Shown here piece by piece: positions 1 through 8,191 of a stretch of 64,000 nucleotides of DNA (position 1 is its first letter; each line of letters starts with the position of its first letter). Source of the DNA: Bosea sp. ANAM02. GTDB lineage: Bacteria > Pseudomonadota > Alphaproteobacteria > Rhizobiales > Beijerinckiaceae. Location of the stretch: positions 648,001 to 712,000 of the forward strand of contig NZ_AP022848.1 in NCBI RefSeq assembly GCF_011764485.1, in the 5' to 3' direction. Below the pieces are notes generated by a model that did not search any database, was not told where the DNA came from, and worked only from the letters and a program-made list of their open reading frames with translations. The translations under genes and the position numbers were made by a program.

Positions 1-678
1 CTGGCCATGCGGCCGGACCGGCTCTCGATCTTCGGTTATGCGCATGTGCCCGCCTTCAAGAAGCATCAGCGCCGCATCGCCGCCGCTGAACTGCCGGATG
101 GCGAGGCGCGACACGAGCAGGCGGAGGCCATGGCGCAGCGGCTGGTCGAAGCCGGCTATGTCCGCATCGGGCTCGACCATTTCGCTCTGCCCGAAGACCC
201 GATGGCGCGGGCGCTGAAGCAGGGCGGGCTTCACCGCAATTTCCAGGGCTATACCACCGATCGCTGCGAGGCCCTGATCGGGTTCGGCGCCTCGGCGATC
301 GGGCGGCTGCCCCAGGGCTATGTCCAGAACGAGGTCGTGATCGGCCGTTATGCCGAGCGTATCGCCGACAGCGCCTTGCCGACGGGGCGGGGCTATCGCC
401 TCACCGCCGAGGATCGCCTGCGCGCCGAACTGATCGAGCGGGTGATGTGCGACCTCGCGGTCGATATCGACGCCGTCTGCCTCCGGCATCGCGCCGACCC
501 GAACATCCTCGAAAGCTCCCTGCGGCGGCTCGGCCGGCTCTCCGAGGAAGGCGTGGTGCGTCTCGACGGTCATCGGGTCTCGCTACCCGACGAAGCGCGC
601 CTTCTGGTGCGCAAGGTCGCCTCGGCCTTCGACGCCCATATCGATCAGACGCCGCGGCAATACAGCCGGGCGGTCTGA
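1..678 (+). CDS. hemN: Oxygen-independent coproporphyrinogen III oxidase (HemN), C-terminal part
   Basis: This is the C-terminal 225 or so residues of a radical-SAM coproporphyrinogen III oxidase, which makes protoporphyrinogen IX precursors for heme when oxygen is low. The open frame runs through the first base of the window, so the N-terminal radical-SAM CxxxCxxC half lies outside. Visible HemN features are the FGYAHVPAFKKHQRRI stretch (family: FxYAHxPxxxxxQR), the GLDHFALP block, the FQGYTTD block and a C-terminal winged-helix-like tail with a YSRAV end. It converges on the acyl-CoA dehydrogenase gene with a gap of about 20 bases. The family usually has about 450 residues, so about half is present. 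Nothing suggests the gene is broken apart from the window edge. Confidence 0.9.
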   Translation: MAMRPDRLSIFGYAHVPAFKKHQRRIAAAELPDGEARHEQAEAMAQRLVEAGYVRIGLDHFALPEDPMARALKQGGLHRNFQGYTTDRCEALIGFGASAIGRLPQGYVQNEVVIGRYAERIADSALPTGRGYRLTAEDRLRAELIERVMCDLAVDIDAVCLRHRADPNILESSLRRLGRLSEEGVVRLDGHRVSLPDEARLLVRKVASAFDAHIDQTPRQYSRAV

Positions 679-698
679 CCCAGAGACCGGCTGCGGCG

Positions 699-1856
699 TC
701 AGTAGGAACGCGGCATGCCGAGGACGTGCTCGGCGATGAAGGAGAGGATCAGGTTCGTGGAGATCGGCGCGACCTGATAGAGCCGCGTCTCCCTGAACTT
801 GCGCTCGACATCGTATTCCTCCGCGAAGCCGAAGCCGCCATGGGTCTGGACACAGGCATTGGCCGCTTCGAATGAGGCGTCCGCCGCCAGCATCTTGGCC
901 ATGTTGGCTTCCGCGCCCGGATTGGCGCCTGCCTCATAGAGCCGGATTGCCTCGCGCACCATCAATTCAGCAGCGCGCATGTTGGCGTAAGCCTTGGCGA
1001 TCGGGAACTGGATGCCCTGGTTCTGGCCGATCGGCCGGCCGAAGACATGGCGTTCCTTCGCGTAGTTCGAGGCCTTGTCGATGAACCATTTGGCGTCGCC
1101 GACGCATTCCGACGCAATCAGGATGCGCTCGGCATTCATGCCGGAGAGGATGTAGCGGAAGCCCTTGCCCTCCTCGCCGACGAGGTTCGCGACCGGGACC
1201 TTCACATTGTCGAAGAAGACCTCGGTGGTGGCATGGTTCATCATCGTGCGGATCGGCCGGATGGTCAGCCCATCCTTCAGCGCCTCGCGCATGTCGAGAA
1301 TGAAGACCGAGAGCCCGTCGGTGCGCTTCGCGACCTGATCGCGCGGCGTGGTGCGGGCGAGCAGCAGCATCAGGTCGGACTGCGCGGCGCGGCTGGTCCA
1401 GATCTTCTGGCCATTGACGACGTAGTGATCGCCCTCGCGGCGGGCGGTGGTGCGCAGCGCCGTGGTGTCGGTGCCGCTGGTCGGCTCGGTGACGCCGAAA
1501 GCCTGGAGGCGCAGTTCGCCCGAGGCGATCTTCGGGAGGTAGCGCTGCTTCTGATCCTCGGTGCCGTGCCTGAGTACCGTGCCCATCACATACATCTGGG
1601 CGTGACAGGCGGCGCCGTTGCAGCCCTGCCTCTGAATCTCCTCCATGATGACAGCCGCCGCAGAGAGCGTGAGCCCGGCCCCGCCATACTCTTCGGGTAT
1701 CAACGCCGAGAGGAAGCCGCTTTCGGTCAGCGCCGCCACGAACTCCGTCGGATAGGCCATCTCGCGGTCGAGCCTGCGCCAGTATTCGCCCGGATAATCC
1801 GCGCAGAGCCTGGCGACGGCGTCGCGGATGTCGGCATGATCGGGAGCGTGCTGCAT
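699..1856 (-). CDS. Acyl-CoA dehydrogenase family protein
   Basis: A 385-residue cytosolic flavoprotein expected to oxidise an acyl-CoA between alpha and beta carbons and pass electrons to ETF. The FAD/substrate signature GVTEPTSGTDTTALR lies at about residues 121-135, followed by VNGQKIWTS, and the C-terminal helical domain contains THGGFGF. The usual C-terminal catalytic Glu (IYEGT motif) is absent: the site reads YQVAPIST near residue 360. A Glu in SGMNAERIL (residue 243) sits where isovaleryl-CoA-type enzymes carry their base, so activity is plausible. It is the last gene of the minus-strand operon, 131 bases after the RidA gene, so it may also have its own promoter. The substrate is not predictable. 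The start is the ATG at 1856, giving a normal family length. Confidence 0.88.
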   Translation of the reverse strand: MQHAPDHADIRDAVARLCADYPGEYWRRLDREMAYPTEFVAALTESGFLSALIPEEYGGAGLTLSAAAVIMEEIQRQGCNGAACHAQMYVMGTVLRHGTEDQKQRYLPKIASGELRLQAFGVTEPTSGTDTTALRTTARREGDHYVVNGQKIWTSRAAQSDLMLLLARTTPRDQVAKRTDGLSVFILDMREALKDGLTIRPIRTMMNHATTEVFFDNVKVPVANLVGEEGKGFRYILSGMNAERILIASECVGDAKWFIDKASNYAKERHVFGRPIGQNQGIQFPIAKAYANMRAAELMVREAIRLYEAGANPGAEANMAKMLAADASFEAANACVQTHGGFGFAEEYDVERKFRETRLYQVAPISTNLILSFIAEHVLGMPRSY

Positions 1857-1987
1857 GCTGGTCTCGGAGCTGGCGTCAGGCGGCGACCCTATGCCAGCTC
1901 AAAGGGGTTGGGCAGCCCTTGCTCTGTTTATCAGGTCGGCAGCAGGCGCAATGGCGTGCCTGCCGCCTTGTCATAGGCCGAGCCGGA

Positions 1988-2332
1988 TCAGCGCGCGGCC
2001 GTGACGACGATCTCGATGATCGCGCCGCCGCCGAGATCGGCGACGCCGACGGTCGCGCGGGTCGGCATGTCCTCGCCGAAGAAGCCGGTCCAGGCGGCGT
2101 CCATCTCCTTCTTCTGGGAGAGGTCGGTGACGAAGATCTGTGCGGCGACGATCGCCTTGCGGTCTAGCCCGACCTCGCCGAGATAGCCCTCGATCTTGCC
2201 GAGGATGTTCTGGGTCTGGGGCCCCATCGATTGCGTGGTGTCATCGGCGATGACGCCGCCGACGAAGACGAGGTTGCCGGTCTCGACGATACGGTTCTGA
2301 ATGGGCGTGCGGATGGAGCGCTTGATGGCCAT
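1988..2332 (-). CDS. RidA family (YjgF/YER057c) enamine/imine deaminase
   Basis: A 114-residue cytosolic protein of the RidA family, which hydrolyses reactive 2-enamines and 2-imines to keto acids. The start MAIKRSIRTPIQNRIVETG at 2332 gives the usual family length. An in-frame extension to 2539 only covers the neighbouring gene in another frame and was not used. FVGGVIADDTTQSMGPQTQ (about 20-38) and the C-terminal PTRATVGVADLGGGAIIEI block match the family; Arg in the TRAT segment is the residue that binds substrate carboxylate in known RidA proteins. It follows an FAD amine/amino-acid oxidase by 22 bases in the same operon. Such oxidases release imines, so the neighbour supplies its likely substrate (inference). 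Confidence 0.88.
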   Translation of the reverse strand: MAIKRSIRTPIQNRIVETGNLVFVGGVIADDTTQSMGPQTQNILGKIEGYLGEVGLDRKAIVAAQIFVTDLSQKKEMDAAWTGFFGEDMPTRATVGVADLGGGAIIEIVVTAAR

Positions 2333-2354
2333 GGGTGGTCTCCTGTGGTGAAAC

Positions 2355-3482
2355 TCAGTGGGTGGTGGTGAAGCGGGCGATGTCGAGCCCGTCGATCGGC
2401 ACGTTCGAGCGGCCGGTTGCGATGATCTCGGCCATGACGGCACCGGCGCCCGGTCCGAGCTGGAAGCCATGGGCCGAGAAGCCGAACTGGTGATAGACGC
2501 TGTCATGCTTGGCGCTCCTGCCGAAGACCGGCAGGTCATCCGGCATGCGCGCCTCGATGCCGGCCCAGGCGCGGACGATTGGCGCGCCGCGCATGATCGG
2601 GAAGAGATCCCAGACCGTGCCGGCGCTGATCGCGAGCTTGCGCCAGTCGAGCAGCGTGACGTTCTGGTCGCGCAAAGGCGTTCCGAGATGGCCGCCGCCG
2701 ATCAGCACCGTGCCGTTGCCGAACTGCTTGAAGGAGAGTTTGCGCCCCCGCAGGATCACCACCGGCTTGATGAAAGCCGGCAATGGCGCGGTGATCATCA
2801 GCATCGGCGCGATGACCTCGAGCGGCACGGGTTCGCCGAGATCGGCGGCGATGCGGTCGGCCCAGGCGCCGGCTGCGTTGACGATGCGGGGTGCGAGGAA
2901 ATCGCCGGCATCGGTGACGACGCGCCAGTTCGGCCCGTCCTGCTCCACCCTGGTCACGCGGACGCCTTCGCGAATGGTGGCGCCTAGGCTTTCGGCCTTG
3001 CGCTTGAAGGCCTGTGTCGCGCGCAAGGGAATCGCGGCGCCGTCGCGGCGCGAGATTACGCCGCCGGGACAGCTCTCGGAAACCGCGGGGACGATCTCGC
3101 GCAATTCCTTGGCGTCGATCATTTCCTCGTGGTGGAAGCCACGGAGCGTCAGGTCGGCGACGCGGGCGCGGCAGCCCTCCAGATCGGCCTCATCCTCGGC
3201 GACCAGCACCTGCCCGTCACTGGTAAAGCCGCAATCGTCGTCGACCAGCTCGGCGATGTTGTGCCAGATTGCCATCGACGTATTGGAAAGCGGGATCTCC
3301 GCGACATGGCGGGCGAGCTGACGCACGCCGCCGGCATTGACGCCGGAGGCGTGGCGGCCGGCATGGTCCTTCTCGATCAGGATGACCGAGAGCCCGCGCA
3401 TCGCGCAGTGCATCGCGGTCGAGCAGCCATGGATGCCGCCGCCGATGACGATGACATCGGCGCTGCGACGCTCCGCACTCAC
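2355..3482 (-). CDS. FAD-dependent amine/amino-acid oxidase subunit (HcnC/OoxB/DadA type)
   Basis: A 375-residue DAO-superfamily flavoprotein. The Rossmann motif VIVIGGGIHGCSTAMH is at residues 10-25, and the C-terminal FAD-binding end reads QFGFSAHGFQLGPGAG. Family members oxidise glycine, sarcosine, proline, opines or D-amino acids. It overlaps the upstream HcnB-like gene by four bases (3479-3482), so the two are probably translationally coupled and may form a hetero-oligomer with the 102-residue [2Fe-2S] protein, as in hydrogen cyanide synthase, opine oxidase and the heterotrimeric D-hydroxyproline dehydrogenase. The substrate cannot be read from the sequence. The RidA gene directly downstream fits an imine-producing reaction. 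A second protein of the same length and family (5219-6346) is encoded in the same operon. Confidence 0.85.
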   Translation of the reverse strand: MSAERRSADVIVIGGGIHGCSTAMHCAMRGLSVILIEKDHAGRHASGVNAGGVRQLARHVAEIPLSNTSMAIWHNIAELVDDDCGFTSDGQVLVAEDEADLEGCRARVADLTLRGFHHEEMIDAKELREIVPAVSESCPGGVISRRDGAAIPLRATQAFKRKAESLGATIREGVRVTRVEQDGPNWRVVTDAGDFLAPRIVNAAGAWADRIAADLGEPVPLEVIAPMLMITAPLPAFIKPVVILRGRKLSFKQFGNGTVLIGGGHLGTPLRDQNVTLLDWRKLAISAGTVWDLFPIMRGAPIVRAWAGIEARMPDDLPVFGRSAKHDSVYHQFGFSAHGFQLGPGAGAVMAEIIATGRSNVPIDGLDIARFTTTH

Positions 3483-4933
3483 CGGACGACCGCCTTCACC
3501 GAGGCCTCTGTCTGCGGCAGGGCTGCGAGTTCGGCCAGCGTCACCGGCTTGATCGGCGGGCGCAGGCGGTAATAGCCGGTCTCGGCCGGGGTGCTGCCGC
3601 GCGTTTCGGCGATCAATTCGACCACCGTCGGGCCGCAGAGGCGGCCCTGGCAGGGGCCCATGCCGCAGCGCAGGAAGGCTTTCATCTGGTTGGGGCCGGT
3701 GACGCCGAGGCGCCTGGCGGCATCGCGGACCTGACCGGCCGTGACCTCCTCGCAGCGGCAGATGATGGTCTCGTCCCTCGGCGGCGCCAGGAATTGCGGC
3801 GCCGGCTTGTAGAGCAGGTCGAGGAAGCGCCGGCCGCGCAGCTTCTTGTCCAGTTCGGTGCGGATCGGGGCTGCCTGCCGGTCACGCTCGGCTTCACTGA
3901 GCTTGCCGAGTCGGGACGCGGCGCCGAAGGCCGCGATCTCGCCGCGCAGGGCCGCGCTTTCCGCGCCGCCGATGCCGGCGCCGTCGCCGGCGATGGCGAT
4001 GCCGGGCACGGTCGAGGCGAACCAGGCATCGACGCGCGGCACCCAGGCGTGCTGCTCGACATCGAAGTCATGGGCGCAGCCGGCCGCGTTGGAGAAATTG
4101 ACGCTCGGGATCACGCCCTGATGCAGCAGGAGCGTATCGCAGGCGATGGTGCCGGTGCGGCCGCCCTGCTCGAACTGCACGGTCGCGAGCTTTCCGCTGC
4201 CGGTTGCGGTCAGGCTGGTGACGCCCGAGACGAAGCGCAGTTTGCGCCGCGCCGTCAGCATCAGCTTGAGGCCCTTGGCGAGATAGGGCGAGCGCAGGAA
4301 ATCCGGGATGGCTCCGAGTGCCTTCGACCAGTTGCCCGATGGCGTCGTGTCGAGCACGGCGGCGATCTGGCAGCCTGCGGCTGCGAGCTGGCTCGCCAGC
4401 AAGTAGAGCAAAGGGCCGCAGCCGGCGATGACCGTGCGTCCGGACGGAATGGCGCCAGCGGATTTGAGCGCGATCTGGGCGGCGCCCGCCGTCATCACGC
4501 CGGGCAGGGTCCAGCCGGGAATCGGGAAGGGGCGCTCCTGCGCGCCAGTAGCCAGGATGACCTGTCGCGCTCCGATGATGCGGGCCTTGCCGTCGAGCGA
4601 GAGGCCGAGTTCGAAACTGCCGGGCGCGGCCTCGTCCGGGCCGATAGACCAGACGGTGCAGCGCGGGGCGTAAGCTGCCTGCGAGCGCTCGAACCGCGCG
4701 ACGATGTCGGCGCCACGCCAGTAGTCCTCGCCGAGGATGGCGCGGTTCCTGACCGGCGTCGTGGTGACGGCGCGGTAGATCTGGCCGCCCGGTGCCGGGT
4801 TTTCGTCGGCCAGCAGCACGGAGAGGCCGAGTTCGGCAGCGCGTGCGGCGGCCGAGAGGCCGGCCGGGCCTGCGCCGACCACGACGAGGTCATAGCTCTC
4901 GGCGAGCTGTTCGATGCTGGCGATCGGAGTCAT
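3479..4933 (-). CDS. NAD(P)/FAD oxidoreductase with BFD-like [2Fe-2S] domain (HcnB/OoxA type)
   Basis: A 484-residue pyridine-nucleotide-disulfide-type flavoprotein. The first FAD motif, DLVVVGAGPAGLSAA, is at about residues 15-29, and a second dinucleotide fold (TVIAGCGPLLYLLASQL) lies in the middle. The C-terminal BFD-like [2Fe-2S] domain at about 387-450 has the Cys pattern CRCEEV ... CGMGPCQGRLC. In known complexes this alpha subunit takes electrons from the FAD oxidase subunit. The start at 4933 (MTPIASIEQ) was chosen because it overlaps the preceding stop codon as ATGA; an in-frame extension to 5008 lies inside the [2Fe-2S] gene and looks non-coding. The order gamma-alpha-beta (102, 484 and 375 residues) matches HcnABC and the LhpFEB-type trimer. 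Confidence 0.87.
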   Translation of the reverse strand: MTPIASIEQLAESYDLVVVGAGPAGLSAAARAAELGLSVLLADENPAPGGQIYRAVTTTPVRNRAILGEDYWRGADIVARFERSQAAYAPRCTVWSIGPDEAAPGSFELGLSLDGKARIIGARQVILATGAQERPFPIPGWTLPGVMTAGAAQIALKSAGAIPSGRTVIAGCGPLLYLLASQLAAAGCQIAAVLDTTPSGNWSKALGAIPDFLRSPYLAKGLKLMLTARRKLRFVSGVTSLTATGSGKLATVQFEQGGRTGTIACDTLLLHQGVIPSVNFSNAAGCAHDFDVEQHAWVPRVDAWFASTVPGIAIAGDGAGIGGAESAALRGEIAAFGAASRLGKLSEAERDRQAAPIRTELDKKLRGRRFLDLLYKPAPQFLAPPRDETIICRCEEVTAGQVRDAARRLGVTGPNQMKAFLRCGMGPCQGRLCGPTVVELIAETRGSTPAETGYYRLRPPIKPVTLAELAALPQTEASVKAVVR

Positions 4934-5238
4934 TCCGCGACCTCCGCGAGATGGCGGCGGCCATGCTGGGTTTCGATGCGCATGCCCTCGGCGAGGGGCA
5001 CGAGGCAACCCTGCCTGTTGCCGATGCCGTCAATCACGACGAGACAGTCGAAGCAGACGCCCATCAGGCAATAGGGCGCGCGCGGCGTATCCGAGACCGG
5101 TGTTTCGCGGCAAGCGGTGATGCCGTTGACGAGCAGGGCGGCGGCGACGGTGTCGCCCGCGCGCGCCCTCATGGGCCGGCCATCGAAGGTGAAGCTCAGC
5201 TCACCGCCCGCGGCAAGGTCAGCTATGGGCCGGAACAT
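4930..5238 (-). CDS. (2Fe-2S)-binding small subunit (HcnA type)
   Basis: A 102-residue ferredoxin-like protein, the small subunit of HcnABC-type dehydrogenases. Cysteines at 57, 62, 65 and 78 (YCLMGVCFDC ... GC) form a plant-ferredoxin-like [2Fe-2S] site; Cys43 is an additional cysteine. The N-terminal GELSFTFDGRPMRARAGDTVAAAL stretch, where the charged GDT turn precedes a hydrophobic helix, is typical of the family. The gene overlaps the upstream FAD oxidase gene by about 20 bases and the downstream 484-residue subunit by four bases, so the three are almost surely co-translated. Its role is to shuttle electrons between the flavins. Confidence 0.87.
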   Translation of the reverse strand: MFRPIADLAAGGELSFTFDGRPMRARAGDTVAAALLVNGITACRETPVSDTPRAPYCLMGVCFDCLVVIDGIGNRQGCLVPLAEGMRIETQHGRRHLAEVAE

Positions 5239-6346
5239 GGAACCTCCGTGCGGTGAAGCTCGCGACGCTCTCCGGCAGGGTACCGGCGAGGATCGCGGGA
5301 GCGAGCGTCAGGACATGGTTGGCGGCGAGCGTCACGCCGGAATGGCAGGTGACGACGAAAGCGCCGGGGTGGCTTTCGGACTGGTCGTAGATCGGGAAGC
5401 CGTCGGGGCTCATCACGCGCAAGGCCGACCAGGTGCGGACCACGTTGAGGCCGGCGAGGCGCGGGAACATCTTCACGGCGCGTTCCGCCATGGTCGACAG
5501 GATCGGCTGGCCGACGACGGTGTCGAAGCCGCGATCCTCCTGGCTGTCGCCGATCATCACGCCGCCCTCGTCGGTCTGGCGGACCGTGACCATCGGGTTG
5601 TGCAGGAAGGGTTCGGTCTTCTCGGTGACGATGATCTGGCCCTTGCTCGGCTTCACCGGCGCATCGAGCCCGACCATCGGGGCGAGCCGCGCATTGCCGA
5701 GCCCGGCGCAGAGCACGACCTTGCCGGCGCGCATCTCGCCCCAGGGGCCGGTGATGGCGAAGCCACCGTCCTTCGGGACGATGTTTTCGACCGGGCTGTT
5801 CGGGCGGTAGTCGACGCCGCGCCGGACCGTCGCCTCGCGCAAAGCCCGGAACAGCTTCAGCGAATTCACATGGCCGTCGAGCGGGGAATAGAGCGACCCG
5901 ACCACATCCTTCCCGATCGCGGGCAGGCGGCGCTTCGTCTCGGCATGGTCGAGCACCTCATAGGGGAAATCGGACAGCGGCCGGCTGTTGTGGAGGCGGC
6001 GCATCGCGTCGACGCGCTTGTCGAGTTCGTCCTGCGATAGGCAGAGCATGAAGCCGCCGGGCTGGCTATGGGCGACGTCGATCCCGGTCTCGCCGGCCAG
6101 CGAAGCGGCCAACTCGTGCCAGCTGTCGGCGGAGCGGCGCGACCAGAGCGCATAGTCGGGCATGCCGAAGCCCTTGGACTGGACCCAGACCAGCGCGAAA
6201 TTGCCGCGCGAGGCCCGGAAGGCGGTGTCGCCCTCGTCGAGGATCGCGACCCTGGCGCCGTTGCGGGCGAGGCCGAGTGCGATGGCGCCGCCGACCACGC
6301 CGCCGCCGATCACGGCGACATCGGGTTCTTTGGTGATGGTGGACAC
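5219..6346 (-). CDS. FAD-dependent oxidoreductase (DAO/glycine oxidase family)
   Basis: A 375-residue flavoprotein with an N-terminal DVAVIGGGVVGGAIALGLARNG dinucleotide fold (residues 9-30) and the DAO-family C-terminal end MSPDGFPIYDQ ... VVTCHSGVTLAANH. It belongs to the same superfamily as the 2355-3482 product and has the same length, but the two differ along most of their sequence. It lies between the permease gene (gap of 5 bases) and the [2Fe-2S] subunit gene (20-base overlap). It could be an alternative catalytic partner of the HcnA/HcnB-like pair or a separate oxidase for the imported compound. The substrate is unknown. The start at 6346 precedes MSTITKEPD, immediately before the nucleotide-binding strand, as expected. 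Confidence 0.83.
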   Translation of the reverse strand: MSTITKEPDVAVIGGGVVGGAIALGLARNGARVAILDEGDTAFRASRGNFALVWVQSKGFGMPDYALWSRRSADSWHELAASLAGETGIDVAHSQPGGFMLCLSQDELDKRVDAMRRLHNSRPLSDFPYEVLDHAETKRRLPAIGKDVVGSLYSPLDGHVNSLKLFRALREATVRRGVDYRPNSPVENIVPKDGGFAITGPWGEMRAGKVVLCAGLGNARLAPMVGLDAPVKPSKGQIIVTEKTEPFLHNPMVTVRQTDEGGVMIGDSQEDRGFDTVVGQPILSTMAERAVKMFPRLAGLNVVRTWSALRVMSPDGFPIYDQSESHPGAFVVTCHSGVTLAANHVLTLAPAILAGTLPESVASFTARRFHVPAHS

Positions 6347-6351
6347 TGGCG

Positions 6352-7152
6352 TCAGCCTTTTCCGGTTCCGACGAACAGCCGGTCGAGCCCGAACAGCCTG
6401 TCCAGCGCCAGCAGCAGGATGGCGGTCAGGGCGATCAGGCAGGCGGAGACGGCTGCGATGAGCGGGTCGATATTGTCCTGGATGTAGAGGAACATCCGGA
6501 CGGGGAGCGTGGTGGTGGCGGGCGAGGCGATGAAGACGGTCATCGTCACCTCGTCGAAGGAGTTGATCGCGGCGAGCAGCCAGCCCGAGACGACGCCCGG
6601 CAGGATCAGCGGCAGCGTCACCCGGCGGAAGACGACGGCAGGGCTCGCGCCGAGCGAGATCGCGGCGTGCTCGATGCGGCGATCGATGCCGTAGGAGGCG
6701 GCGAGCACGAGGCGCAGGGCGAAAGGCAGGATCACGATGATATGGCTCAGCACCAGCCCGAGGAAGGTCCCGGAGAGGCCGATCTGCGTGAAGAAGCGCA
6801 GGAAGGCGATGCCCAGCACGACATGGGGGACCATCAATGGCGACATGAACAGGGCCGTCATCGCCTCGCGGCCGGGGAAGCGGTAGCGGACGATGGCGAG
6901 CGCGGCGGGGACCGCGAGGCCGATCGCAACGGTGGAGGAGAGGGCCGCGAGCCAGAGCGAGTCGCGGAAGGCGCGCAGGAACTCGGGATAATCGAGGATC
7001 GCCCTGAACCAGCGCAGGCTCCAGACCCGGCCGGGCAGCGAGAGATAGCCCTCCGGCGTGAAGGCGACGAGGCAGACCACGACCAGCGGCGCCAGCATGA
7101 AGACGACGAAGAGCGTGTGAAACAGGATGGCGAAGGGACCGTTGCGGCTCAT
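6352..7152 (-). CDS. ABC transporter permease, PotC type
   Basis: A 266-residue inner-membrane permease of the spermidine/putrescine (PotC) family. It has about six hydrophobic segments. The first is close to the N terminus (AILFHTLFVVFMLAPLVVV), and the cytoplasmic EAA-like loop reads EHAAISLGASPAVVFRRVTLPLILPG at about 170-195, where it contacts the ATPase. It is the second permease of the operon. Between it and the first permease lies a 172-base gap filled by a long inverted repeat (7182-7293). Substrates of the family are polyamines, betaines, amino acids or related cations; the oxidases encoded downstream suggest an amine or amino acid. Confidence 0.88.
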   Translation of the reverse strand: MSRNGPFAILFHTLFVVFMLAPLVVVCLVAFTPEGYLSLPGRVWSLRWFRAILDYPEFLRAFRDSLWLAALSSTVAIGLAVPAALAIVRYRFPGREAMTALFMSPLMVPHVVLGIAFLRFFTQIGLSGTFLGLVLSHIIVILPFALRLVLAASYGIDRRIEHAAISLGASPAVVFRRVTLPLILPGVVSGWLLAAINSFDEVTMTVFIASPATTTLPVRMFLYIQDNIDPLIAAVSACLIALTAILLLALDRLFGLDRLFVGTGKG

Positions 7153-7181
7153 GCGCGTGTTCCTTTCGCTTGGGTTGCCTC

Positions 7182-7293
7182 AGCCCTCATCCTGAGGAGC
7201 CGCGTAGCGGCGTCTCGAAGGATGCTCCAGTTTCCGCCAGCCTTCTGGACCATCCTTCGAGACGCGCCTGCGGAGCTCCTCAGGATGAGGGCT
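7182..7293. repeat. Long palindromic intergenic repeat between two permease genes
   Basis: Two 43-base arms (7182-7224 and 7251-7293) are reverse complements apart from about nine central bases, and they enclose a 26-base loop. Each arm starts AGCCCTCATCCTGAGGAGC and ends GCGTCTCGAAGGATG. I recall this CTCATCCTGAGGAGC ... GTCTCGAAGGATG signature as a dispersed repeat in Hyphomicrobiales genomes (knowledge, not searched here). In the transcript it would form a large hairpin between the two permease genes, possibly affecting mRNA stability or the relative expression of the genes on either side. Confidence 0.85.
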
Positions 7294-7324
7294 GCGGGAG
7301 GGGTGAGCGGAGTGAAGAGGCCGC

Positions 7325-8191
7325 TCATTCGAACACCTGTGAATAGCGACGCTCGACCAGCCGGTTGGCGCCGACGGTGAGGATCACCAGGGCTGCGAGC
7401 AGGAGCACGGCTACGGCGGCGCCGAGCGGCCAGTTCAGCGTGTTCAGGAACTCGTCATAGGCGAGCGTCGCCGCGACCTTGAGCCGCCTGCCGCCGATGA
7501 TCGCGGGCGAGGCGAAGGCGCTGGCCGCCAGTGCGAAGACGATGATCGAGCCCGAGAGGATGCCCGGCACGATCTGCGGTAGGATCACGCGCCGCCAGAT
7601 CGTCAGGCGGGAGGCGCCGAGCGAGAGCGCGGCGTTCTCGATCTGCGGATCGAGCCGCTGCAGCGAGGCCCAGACCGCGAGGATCATGAAGGGGATCAGC
7701 ACATGGACGAGCGCGATCACCACGCCGGTCTCGGTGAACATGAATTCGAGCGGCTGGCCGATCAGGCCGAGCGCCATCAGCCCGCGGTTGACCAGCCCGT
7801 TCGAGCCGAGCAGCAGCGCCCAGCCGAGCGTGCGCGCCACGACCGAGACCAGCAGCGGCCCGAGGATCGCGAGCAGGCAGATGCCGCGCCAGGCCGGCGA
7901 CATGCGGTTCAGGATATAGGCCTCGGGCACGCCGACCAGGATGGCGAACAGCGTCACCAGCACGGCGATGCGCAAGGTGCGCAGGAAGACTTCGAGGAAA
8001 TAGCTGTCGCTGAAGATCTCGCGAAAATTCTTCAGCGTGAGCTCGGCAACGATGCCCTTGTACTGGCCCCAGTCGTAGAAGGCGAGCAGCACGGTCATGC
8101 CGAGCGGGATGATGACGAGGCCGAGGAAGACGGCGAGCGCGGGACCCGTCAGCCAGTAGGGCGTTGCGCGGGCGGAGGCGTCCGGGCTCAT
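7325..8191 (-). CDS. ABC transporter permease, PotB type
   Basis: A 288-residue inner-membrane permease. The N-terminal transmembrane segment (WLTGPALAVFLGLVIIPLGM) is followed by the periplasmic region and five further hydrophobic stretches. The EAA-like loop ENAALSLGASRLTIWRRVILPQIVPG is at about 190-215. It overlaps the ATPase gene by four bases (8188-8191). Together with the PotC-type permease it should form the heterodimeric channel of the importer. Confidence 0.88.
   Translation of the reverse strand: MSPDASARATPYWLTGPALAVFLGLVIIPLGMTVLLAFYDWGQYKGIVAELTLKNFREIFSDSYFLEVFLRTLRIAVLVTLFAILVGVPEAYILNRMSPAWRGICLLAILGPLLVSVVARTLGWALLLGSNGLVNRGLMALGLIGQPLEFMFTETGVVIALVHVLIPFMILAVWASLQRLDPQIENAALSLGASRLTIWRRVILPQIVPGILSGSIIVFALAASAFASPAIIGGRRLKVAATLAYDEFLNTLNWPLGAAVAVLLLAALVILTVGANRLVERRYSQVFE

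Noticed and set aside
2355..5238. Hydrogen cyanide synthase HcnABC as a firm call
   Set aside because: Subunit types match, but opine oxidase and heterotrimeric D-hydroxyproline dehydrogenase have the same architecture; nothing in the sequence selects glycine as substrate.
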